Positions 52,410-64,000 of a stretch of 64,000 bases of DNA are shown here, in pieces. A program made the translations under genes and the position numbers. Source of the DNA: Cacajao melanocephalus (taxonomy: Eukaryota; Chordata; Mammalia; Primates; Pitheciidae); assembly GCA_963573385.1 (NCBI GenBank), contig CAUYLG010021747.1, positions 1 to 64,000 on the forward strand. Reading direction: 5' to 3'. The first letter of the stretch is position 1. Every line of letters begins with the position of its first letter. The notes below the pieces were generated by a model, which worked only from the letters and a program-made list of their open reading frames with translations, was not told the DNA's origin and ran no database searches.

Positions 52410-53957
52410 CTTCCCTGTTCACACCCCTGAATACCTGACGGCCTCCGTCTCTGTAATTTCACTGATCCTACCGGAGAGACAACAGCTTCCTTTGCTGCCT
52501 CAAAGTTGTGTCCAGGCTCCTGTTCATTTGTTTGCCAGGCCAGCTCACAGGTGAATCTTACTTTGGACCCAGAATTCTCTTTAAAGAATTCTGAAAACAG
52601 TGATAAGTAGACACTTCTCCTTGGTTTAAGGACAAATGGATCAGAGCCAAGCCCAGAGGAAATCTGAAATATAAAATAAAAAATAAAATATAAAACCCAT
52701 TAAGAAAATGTTCTTCATTAATTTTGTAATTTAAAACTCAGTGTTGGAATATGCACTACATTTAAAAAATTCATCTCCTTAGGCAGAATCAATCTTTAAT
52801 TTCTAAAGGAGGTTGATTTCTAGGTCTCTTTATTAGCATAAATGCATACTCATGTACCATCATCTGGATTAGACAGTGCTTGAGTCAGAAAGCATTTACA
52901 GTTCTTATGCCCCACCACTTCATCTTGAGATGAGAAGCCTTCACTAAAAAAGGCCACAGGACTCATCTAAGGTTTTACAACCAGTAAATAATTGGTTAGA
53001 GACTTGAATCCACCCTTTAATACCATGGGCCTGTCAGAACTGCAGAGTGGTACTTTCTTACCATGCCTCAAAGTAAAGAAATGGAAATATAGGCAGAAAG
53101 TCAGAGATGAGCTTGGAATCCCTCCTTCCCTCCTTCAGCCACTATGAATATCAGGGAATATGGATTTCATTAGGTACAGTTGTTAACTAAGTAACTTGTT
53201 CTAATCCTATGATAATCTTCAGTTTCACGCCCTGGTTCTCTAAATTTTTCTTTCCAAAAGTCACTGTGGGTCAAGACCTCTTGCAAAGGCCTTTGCAGAG
53301 AAGTGATGGATAGTCAGGATTAGCTGTGAGTCCCTGGAAATGCTCTCAATTGAGGGCCTTAGTTCAAACACATCTTCATGCACAGCAAGGAAACAAGAAA
53401 GCCTCCTGTCCTGTTTCCTAATTCAGAAAGCTAACTCCTGCCAAATTTTCTTATAAGGAGGAGCTGGCTTAGGGGAGGCTCCATAACCATGTCATGTGGA
53501 GGTCAGTGTGGCCTGTGGGAACCCAGGGGACCAACTTGAGAGGGTGATTATCAAGTTGTAATTTACTGAAGTGTGGATATAAGTCGTTCTGGGATTTTCG
53601 AGTCTATTAATGAGAACCCAAGAGAACACTGGTTTCCATAAGGGAAATGATATTATCAGTTTAAAAGATTTTATTTTTTCATTATCATGAAAGCCGGATT
53701 ATAGGTTCATGTTGCATATCAGCCCACAGTGCTCTTACCAAAAGCCTGTTAATCCTCAAGAACTATCACTGGAGACTTAACCCCAGCAGCAGCTGGAGCA
53801 AAAAAAGCAATAGCTTTCTTTTCCTCCAATAGTCTGGCTAGTTTATGGTTTTCAGTAGGAAGAAAAAAGATTACATAATCAACACTTTTCAAGAAAATAG
53901 TAATTTAACAAGGCTGAAGCTACATTATTTGAAACTCAGCATCTATCACCAAGCTCT
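52410..53957. other. Intron 2 remainder, little recognised
   Basis: 52935-53050 ('gactcatctaaggttttacaaccagtaaataattgg') resembles an antisense MIR. An A/T-rich (AAAATA)n-like patch lies at 52668-52695. The rest is not recognised. Confidence 0.4.
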
Positions 53958-54056
53958 TTGTGGGTTTATGTGGCAGACAGGAAAATGAAGCCTGTGATCC
54001 TGATGAAAGCATGTTACCTGTCAATCACCACTTCTCTGAATCTTGCCTTCCTGCAG

Positions 54057-54248
54057 GGTGTGAAGGAGCACAAGTGTGGGATTTGCGGGCGGGAGTTCAC
54101 CCTGCTGGCCAACATGAAGCGACACGTGCTGATCCACACCAACATCCGCGCCTACCAGTGTCACCTCTGCTACAAGAGCTTCGTCCAGAAGCAGACCCTC
54201 AAGGCACACATGATCGTCCACTCTGACGTGAAGCCTTTCAAATGCAAG
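54057..54248 (+). CDS. ZNF366: ZNF366 coding exon 3: zinc fingers 8, 9 and start of 10
   Basis: 192 bases encode residues 445-508, starting GVKEHKC directly after the acceptor AG at 54055-54056 and ending FKCK at the donor AAG|GTGGGC (GT at 54249). Both junctions are phase 0. Finger 8 spans residues 449-471 and finger 9 spans 477-499, each with complete C2H2 ligands. Finger 10 begins at F505 and contributes only its first cysteine before the exon ends; the second cysteine comes from the next exon. The reading frame also stays open upstream of the acceptor to an ATG at 53985, but the acceptor and the fit to exon 2 show that this is intron. Confidence 0.96.
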
Positions 54249-57200
54249 GTGGGCAGTGGGACCGGGAAGGAACCAGAGAGTTGTGCAAATGCCTGATGGC
54301 AAAGGGTCCCCAGGGAGCCTTCTACTCTGTTTCATCAGTGGGGCTACGGAGGCTCAGAATAGGTCCATGGCCAACCCCAGGTCCCATCTGCCACTCTGTC
54401 CCTCCGCACACCCCACTTACGTCATGCCAGGCTGGAGGTTCCTAAGGGGCCTGCCCTGTATGTCTCACTGTGACATCAGTGCCCAGGGGTGGAGCCAGGC
54501 GCTATGGAAAGGTCTGAGGGTGGAAGGCCCTTTTGGAGAAGGAGGCTATTAAAGGATGAAGGTGGTATGGAGAGCCTTTGTTCTGGAAAGGAGAAAGCAG
54601 GTTTAGCCTTCTTCCCCTTACAAGGCCAAGAGCAGGACATAGGAAAGAATCACAGAAGCTTCTAGCGTAGCCTCCCCACCTTCTCCTCCTCTCCCCTCCT
54701 TGCCCCTTGACACTAGGGCTGAGCCATATGTGTACTTTGAGGCAGGCCTCCCAGAGAGGATGAGAGGGATTCCAAAGCTAGCCCCTCAGAGACCCTCAGA
54801 AATGCCTGCTCGGGCTGTGGAATAACTGAACACAGTCACTTCAAGCGTCTTTCACCTATTGCTAAGTGCCATGTAGCCCAGGTATGGATCGTCTTTGTTA
54901 AAATGTCCGTGTTAGACTAATTTGGTTGGATTTGTATTTCATCAGCTGAGAAAATGTGTGAACTGGAGTTTGTAAAGCCCGAGGCTCTGACAGGCGTTGC
55001 TTAGAAATGCTTCGGCCCCCTGAGGCTGTCCCTATCCCACACCAGTGTTTTCTTTCTCTACTTCTAAAATGACAAGCAAACACTGTGTATGACTGGGTTT
55101 AATTCAAGTAATGTGCTGGCCAGGTGTCATCCGGCCACGAAGAGGGCTGAGGGGGAAGAAGAGGGAAATCACCACGTTCAGGTATCATTAGAGCCCTTCT
55201 GTTTGAAATGAAGGTTTTCTCTCTCTGCTACTGCATGCCTGATGGAGTTTAAATGATATTTTCTGCTGATCCATATTCCTGAAGTGGGGTTCCCTGCTTC
55301 CAGGGGCTGTTCCTGCTTTAATCCTTCTGCAGTGTGGCCCCACTTGAAGGAATCCCCTGTGAAGCTGACTTCTTTCCTGTGTTGGCAACTCTTGGAAGGG
55401 GTGAGGGGTCAGACACCAGAGCTTCCCTAGACCTGTGTGGGCATTGTCCGGAGGTGAGAGAGGGAGGCTTCTCCCTCCAGCCCTTTTCCTGCCACCCACT
55501 TCTGTTTCCCCTCCTTTTCTTCATGTTTCCAGTGGTTCGAAAGTCAATTTATGTCCGTCTAAAGTGGGAGTAAGTTGCATGCAGGACAGGCTACATAATT
55601 TTCAGGACCCAAGGCAAAATGGAAATGCAAGACTCCTTGTTCAAACATTACTGGGAGTTTCAAGATGGTGAAAGCAGAGCATTAAGCCAGACTCAGGACC
55701 TTTCTGACCATGGCACTCTGTGTCGTATGCCCATGAAGTGAGGGCTGGCCACATGAGCCCATGGGCTCCATGGGCCTCCTCTTCTCTCTCTTTCATTTCC
55801 TTCCCACTTCATTGAGCCCCTAGAGCACGTCACATGTAACAGAGCTGTTTCGTCTTGCAAAGGGTTTTACTGTCTCATGCAATGGAGGTACAAGTAGGTC
55901 TCTTTGCCATTCTTCATTCCTTGTGATGAGTTTACTCTTGGGCTTCAAGCATGAACTGAATTTTTTATCTTATCAACTGATGGTGGTGGAGTAAAGTTGC
56001 TAAAGTATGAAGGGAGCCAATTACATAGTTTACAATACCCTGAAAATTGACATCTGTCCCATTCAGCCATCTCCTACCTCCACCTCATCAGTTCTGGTCC
56101 AGTAGTAGTGGTAAAACCAGGGAGAAAATGTTCCTGAAATATAAGGTTATGTCAGGGGGCAAAGCCAAGGTAGGTCATGTGTAGTTTGAGGGCACAAAGG
56201 CAGTTCTGCTTCTCTACCTTCAGGGGCTTGGAGGACTTCTGGGGCCAGGTAGTGTCTGAGGATCTAGAGGATTCTCTCTAGTATCAGTGCACAAGAGGTG
56301 CTGTGTAACCTGGGCCCAGCTTGATGTTTAAGGGCTCCCTTTATGAACGATGGCCCCTTCCTCCTCCACTCCAATGATGGTGCACGTACATGATCCAAAG
56401 CGTGTCTGATGGTCAGGTTTACAGTTCAGAAACTCTGTTTTACCCATTTCTTGAGGTTAGATTAGGCTCCATGTCCGGTCCACACCATCAGAACCCCTAA
56501 GAGAGTGGTTTATAAAGTAGGATGCCAGCTTTGAAACAATGCATAGCTTCAATATTACAATGGGAGAGATGGGCCTGGCACAGGAATCGGACTGGCCATT
56601 TGCAAAGGTTACTTCTTCCTGGTGGTAAGTCCTCTCAGGAGACCACACTAGAGGTCGGGAGGCTCCCTACAGAGTGTTGTTTATCATCAGACAAAATGAA
56701 TCAGATGTGAAAGGACATTCTTGTCAAACAGTGGAGAAAGTGGGCCTTCTCCATACTTAGCCATTTTTGAAACAAGAATGAGTGTCAGCCGCCTCCACTC
56801 AGAGCTCTCTGTCTCTGAGACAGTGCTAAAAGCATAAGCCAGGGCCTTTCTCTCCCAGTCCCCATCTCCCATCAGTGTCACCCTGCTGGGTGCCCTCTTT
56901 GTACCATCGCCGTTCTTCCTTCCAACAGACTTGCAGAGGACTCCTGGGTTTGCAGATTATGTCACAAGGCTCTCTGTGTTTGTAAACTAGCTCCAGGTCA
57001 CACTGCGGGGTAAGCCATCTCAAGGTGCTGTCTGGGTTCTTACTTCCCAGCTGTGCTGTGCTAAATTCTTGGAAATTCGGCCTTGGGTGAAGGTTGTTAG
57101 GATTTGGGAGTTGAGAGAGGGACGGAGGGCCATTTGCCCATTGCCATTCAGTTCCCAGCCACCTGAGAGAAACGGCTGGCTGGCTGCCCGGCGGTGTTGG

Positions 57201-58335
57201 ACTACAAGCCCAGGCAAGTTCAAGGCAACTGGACTTGTGCTTTGTTGCTGTAACGGGGAAGAGCCATCCACTTCGTGCCTCGTGATTGACATGACTGGGC
57301 AGAAGAGGCAGCCTTCGGTCTCTCCCCCTTTACCCCAAAACTCACAGCAAGGAAGAGGCTTTTAGTAACAGATTCTAATTTCTTGGGATTCTTACCATTA
57401 AAATTCCTTCTTAACATAAATCCTTCCTCCTGTCTCAATATGAACTGATCTTGCCTGGCCCTGTGCTGGGTGGAAACAGCTGTCCCTAGCAAGCAGAAAT
57501 GTTCACTCACTGTGGGATTAGGCATTAACAATAGGTTGGAAAATTAGAGGAGAGGAGAGGTTTCCATTTCATGTTTCTTTTCTTTTTTTTTTTCTTATAA
57601 AGAAGTTACTGCCCTTCTGGGCTCTTTTGCTATTGGCTAGACTTCTGGACTCGTGTTTCTTGGAGCCAGCTGGAGTTTTTCCAGAGACCTGCGCCTGTAG
57701 ACTTAAGCCACTTTTCAGAAATATGCTTCCCAGATTCTGGGTAAGCACACAGGGGTTGATTTGGATCCATCCTTGTAGTGGCCACACTCCATAACAGCAA
57801 AGAACCAGCTGCCGTCTTTGGGAAACCTGTCCAGGAAAAGCAGCCATCCAGAATTTCCGGGACAGATTCTCTTTTGAGATGGGTGAAGCCGGGAGCTGCC
57901 TAAGTTATGAATCACCAGGTCATCTGAAACCTTGTCTGCAGCAGAAGGGTGAAGGCCAGAGGGCAGAGCTGTCAGAAGAGGGATAAAATCTCCCTGCAAA
58001 GGGTCTCCACCACTGTTGTCAAACTGACTCCATTTTTCCCCTCACTTTCTTTGACTCTCCAAGAAGTAAGAAACCAGATGGGGGGCTTTGAGGGGCCCCA
58101 TGCTTGGGGTCAGGGTTTTCAGGCTGGCATGGAGGGGGTTAAGGCAGTGACCAGATAGCAGGCTTTTGGCAGCAAAGCCCTCCTCAGCAGAAGGAAGGAT
58201 ATAGCTGTATGAACTGCCTGCTTAACAATGCCTCACATGTCCCCAGGGGCCCGCCTGCAAATAGATTTCATCTTGCTTTCTCTTGTACTTTTCAAAGCTT
58301 CCTGTTTTCTCACGGTCCTTTTGGACAGTTTACAG

Positions 58336-58414
58336 TCTCTCTCTCCCTCCCTCCCTCTTTCTCCCTTTGAGAAAAGGAACACCCTTCTTATTAAAAGAGA
58401 GAGAGGGAGAAGAA
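58336..58414. repeat. Pyrimidine tract followed by complementary purine tract
   Basis: A 33-base run of only C and T (58336-58368) is followed, after 24 bases, by a 22-base purine run (58393-58414) containing GAGAGAGAGGGAGAA. The two can pair imperfectly as a hairpin, or the mirror symmetry within the first run could support triplex DNA. Structure is inference. Confidence 0.7.
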
Positions 58415-59029
58415 TGTGCGGGAAGGGGAGTTTCACGGAGGCCATTCTCCTCAGCTGCAGGCTGCAGCTCTGACCTCTTCTCTTTGAATAGGAAAACACA
58501 GGCTTCCTGGCGCATCTCAGTTCTGAAGCTCACAGCAGGCTGGTTGGGGAGAAGTAGTATGCTGCTCTGGCTCCAGCCCAGTGGCTGCCCACTGCCATCA
58601 CCCTGGGTCTCTGACCAGAGCCAGCTTCTCCATGGCTGTCAGCATGGCCACTGGAGTTCATGGCAAGTGCCCGAGGTGCCTCCAGGCCCTGGACCAGGGA
58701 GGAGAAGAGTGCCAGGAGGCCGGGATGAGGAGGCCCAGAGCACACAGGCATTTGCCAGCTATTCAAAGGGCAGACTAGGGTTGGGGGAGCCAAATCACTG
58801 GGCCTTCTCCAATCCCTGAACCTTGGATAAAGCCTTTCTTTCCATCCTTATTTCTCAGACCCGGGGCAGGTACAACTATTTGCATTTCTACTACACTTCG
58901 AGTAGCCTGGCGGGTATTTACTCAGTGGATGCCTCATTTAGCTCTTCCTTTAATAGTCCCCTCATCTTCAAAGGGCTTTCCCTTTCTGTAATGTAAAAGA
59001 GTCTACTATATACACAATAATGAGAGTAA

Positions 59030-59165
59030 AAAGAACTAATATTTATTGAGCTCTTACTATCTGCAGAGCCCTTCTTGTGTTATCTCACTTGATCCTTACA
59101 ACAACCTTCATAGGAAACAATGATTATTATCAACGTTTTACAGAAGAGAAAATGGAACAAGCTCT
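59030..59165 (-). mobile_element. MIR SINE, antisense
   Basis: 'atatttattgagctcttactatctgc', 'ttatctcacttgatccttacaacaacc' and 'ttttacagaagagaaaatgg' match the reverse-complement MIR. Confidence 0.65.
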
Positions 59166-61349
<2,184 letters not shown>

Positions 61350-62574
61350 TCAGCTATGATGGTGGAGAAGTGGGCAACTTAAGCTAATAAACATAACTGT
61401 AATAGAACTTTTACACATGTGCACAACTGAGCCACAGATTGATACATCTTAATAAGTTATCTCAATTGATAATAAAATGGTCATCTATCCTACATATTGC
61501 TTCTCTTGAGAAACTTGGAATTAGACAAATTCCGTCATTCTTTTCTCCTCTTAGGTCACCATTTTCAGATGAATATGGTGTGCAGGTGCTCTGTCTGGAT
61601 GCTGAGCTTGGGTCTCCCCACAGTAGGCCAAATTCATTCATGCTAGTAAGAGAGAGCAAAGGTGGGGAATTCTCAAACATGAATTACTCAAGAATACAGA
61701 GCCAGCCATTCATTATCCATACATGGATTACCTGTGGCAAATGCATAATCCCAGGCTAGCTTCCTTTTACTACCCAGCATTCTTCTAGGCTAATCTCTGC
61801 AAATCATCATTTGAGAGGCCTACCTACTCTTTCAAGATGAGCTCAACACTCATCTCTCACAGCCAACTAAAGAAAATGTTGCCTTCATTAATAAAAATTT
61901 AATTCAGGATCCCCAACATTGGCCCTAAAAATATATCTCAGTGGGAAAGGAAAACTGGTGTAAGCCTCAGAGGAGGCCTCACCCTGAATATCTCTGTATC
62001 TCACTGCATATCACTGCCCCAGCTCCACTGGCATCTGAGGTTGGGGAAGGAAAGGGAATGCCCCTCCCTTAACATTCTGGTCCAATCACAAACACAAAAT
62101 CACTCTTTGTATTCCTCTACTGCAGCTTAAGAAGGGCTGGAACTTCCCTGTTCTAGTAAGGTTTGGGGACAATAAAAGCACCCCCAGAGCAGTCTGCTTC
62201 TGGCCTGCACTTTCTGCATATACAAAATGACCTGTGAAAGGAAACTTCTGCTCTTCTTCCAAAAGAAGTTGGAGGACCAGTGGTCCTTCATGTATTTGCA
62301 CTTTGTTGGAAATAGAAAGAATGATGAGAAAGAAAGAGTAAAACATGTTTATTTTTTGTACACCTGAGATAGCACTCTCACTACTTCAAATTTCTACCCA
62401 GAGAAAAGCCACACTCCTTCCTTGGATGATTTTTTCATTTCTTTTAACTTTGAAATTCATACCAGTAATTAGAAAATAAAGTAATTTAAAAAGCATTGTG
62501 TGATACAGTTTATGTAATAATACAGTGCATTATTTTGTTCTCTTCTGTCTGATACAGAAGAGTTGTGTCCGGAG
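61350..62574. other. Intron 3 stretch without recognised features
   Basis: Short open frames up to 106 codons, no domain. No repeat recognised. Confidence 0.38.
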
Positions 62575-62800
62575 ACACACAGCATGGTCTGGTGGTTGAC
62601 CATGTGGCCTCTGGCATCCAATAGCCTGAGTTCATTAACCCAGCTTCAGCACCCACTAATTGTGTGCCTTGGCCAAGTGACGTAAGTCCTCAGATTGCCC
62701 ATCTGTAAAATGGGAATGGCAACAGCATCCATCTCATACGATTGGTGTGAGAATTAAAGAAGATAATCCATGGTAGACTTGGAACAATGCCTTCCATATT
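62575..62800 (+). mobile_element. MIR SINE
   Basis: 'gcatggtctggtggttgaccatgtggcctctggcatcc', 'cacccactaattgtgtgccttggccaagtgacg', 'cccatctgtaaaatgggaatgg' and 'gtgtgagaattaaag' match MIR in order. Confidence 0.7.
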
Positions 62801-63146
62801 GCAACATAATCATATTCTTATTATTAAAGGAAGAACACTTGGAGCCACTGATTTTCAGATCAGCTCTTCTCCTTTTCCAAAGTTTTTATTCAAAAGAAGC
62901 TTTACAAGCTTTGATGTTTTTACTTTGAATTTAAAGATCTCTGAACTCCAGGAACAAATCTTATGAATCCACCTCTCCTTGCTCCACCTCTGAGGCTCCT
63001 TCCTGATTTCCTTGGGGACATTTTCCTTGCAAGTAGATTAAAATGCCAAGGTCCAAACCAAATAAAAGCGGTATCTGTGCTCCAGGGGCCTGGATGGGGC
63101 TTCACTCAGGCAGAGTAACCTGTGTTCTCATCCCCATCTTCAACAG

Positions 63147-63321
63147 CTATGTGGGAAGGAATTCAACCGGATGCACAACCTGATGGGCCACATGCACCTG
63201 CACTCGGACAGCAAACCCTTCAAGTGCCTCTATTGCCCGAGCAAATTCACCCTGAAGGGGAACCTGACGCGCCACATGAAAGTCAAGCACGGAGTCATGG
63301 AGCGGGGCCTCCATTCCCAAG
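63147..63321 (+). CDS. ZNF366: ZNF366 coding exon 4: rest of finger 10 and finger 11
   Basis: 175 bases encode residues 509-566 plus one base of codon 567. The acceptor AG is at 63145-63146 and the donor is CAAG|GTAATC (GT at 63322), so the exit is phase 1, unlike the previous junctions. LCGKEFNRMHNLMGHMHLH (509-527) completes finger 10. Finger 11 (533-556) ends HMKVKH, with four residues between its last two histidines rather than the three of fingers 1-10. The array closes at GVMERGLHSQ. My recollection of the human protein is about 744 residues, so about 178 C-terminal residues, including the CtBP-binding PxDLS motifs, should lie in an exon beyond 64000. Confidence 0.95.
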
Positions 63322-64000
63322 GTAATCACCCTCCTGCGAAGCCCCGTGAGTCAGTCCAGTGAAAAACAAATGGGAGCTGAATTCGTTTTATGGGGCATTA
63401 CCGTGAGGGTTATTCTTGTCAAGACAGAGTAGCAGAAGGAGCCTTATGATGTTACTAGAAAAAATCTGATGCTAATTTCTGAAGGTAGTAAGTACAAGTG
63501 AATTAGAGGACATTGGACCATCATCATGATGCCAATCAGTACCGTTATTTGTTCCTTTGTTCCAGACACGACATCAGGTGCCTTGCCGCTAATATCCATG
63601 GCAACTCCAGATTGGAAGAACTTCTGTTATTTCTGTTTTACAGTGGGGGAACGAAGGCTTCAGGAGATCAATTTGCCCAGAGTTGCTCCCCTGAAAAGCA
63701 GCAGAGTCAAGATTTGAACCTCGGCCTTTCTGACTCTGCAGCCTTTATTGTACACACTTCATGGCATTGCTGTTAATGGGCACACAATTTTTCTTTCCTT
63801 TTGAGAAAACAGGTGTGCAAGCCCTACTGTCGGAAGTGTGTTGGTAGCAGGCTAAGTCTTTTCTACTTGTTCATGACCAGACACACCCAAGGACAATTTT
63901 ACTGCTTGGTAGGTAGGGCTGATTGGCCCATATGCAGAGCAGGGGTTTACAACGTACTGAGTCCTCACTGAACTAATGAAAAGTTCTTACTGCCTTTACC
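63322..64000 (+). other. ZNF366: Start of intron 4 of ZNF366
   Basis: Begins GTAATC and runs off the window. Contains an antisense MIR (63530-63750) and no terminal exon or polyadenylation region that I can recognise. Confidence 0.85.
63530..63750 (-). mobile_element. MIR SINE, antisense
   Basis: 'ttctgttttacagtgggggaacgaaggcttcaggagatcaatttgcccagag' and 'gtcaagatttgaacctcggcctttctgactctg' match the reverse-complement MIR in order. Confidence 0.65.

Noticed and set aside
58283..58819. A 178-codon open frame in intron 3
   Set aside because: It begins in a low-complexity pyrimidine tract, has no domain and overlaps other open frames on both strands.

Overview
The window is mammalian nuclear DNA, almost certainly primate. 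Dimeric Alu elements in both orientations, several with intact target-site duplications, lie among older MIR, L2, L1 and hAT fragments in AT-rich, mostly non-coding sequence. The species cannot be fixed by eye. Nothing prokaryotic, no CRISPR array, no rRNA or tRNA gene and no novel multi-gene system was seen.

The only protein-coding gene I can support is ZNF366 (also called DC-SCRIPT), a C2H2 zinc-finger transcriptional co-regulator, on the + strand. Three coding exons are visible. The first (CDS 49146-50477) carries the start codon, the proline-rich N-terminal half and fingers 1-7. The second (54057-54248) carries fingers 8-9 and the start of finger 10. The third (63147-63321) carries the rest of finger 10 and finger 11. 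They join in phase 0, 0 and then 1, giving 566 complete codons. The C-terminal exon lies beyond the right edge. A 5' untranslated first exon is not proven. The best candidate ends at one of two strong donor sequences at 4759 or 4803, which would make intron 1 about 44 kb.

Layout: 1-4500 is upstream flank (an LTR-like fragment at the left edge, a MIR and a GATA microsatellite). 4440-4802 is the candidate promoter and exon 1. 4803-49131 is the long intron 1, mainly repeat fossils, including one L1 fragment inserted inside another (13350-15915). 49132-50477 is GC-rich exon 2. 50478-54056, 54249-63146 and 63322-64000 are introns 2, 3 and the start of 4.

Most short open frames across the window are chance frames or translations of repeats and were left out. 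Repeat family names come from recalled consensus sequences, so boundaries of old elements are approximate. Points most worth following are the candidate ETS/PU.1-bearing first exon, the complete absence of canonical TGEKP linkers in the finger array, a sumoylation-type motif in the N-terminal region, a frame-preserving minisatellite, and paired pyrimidine/purine tracts.
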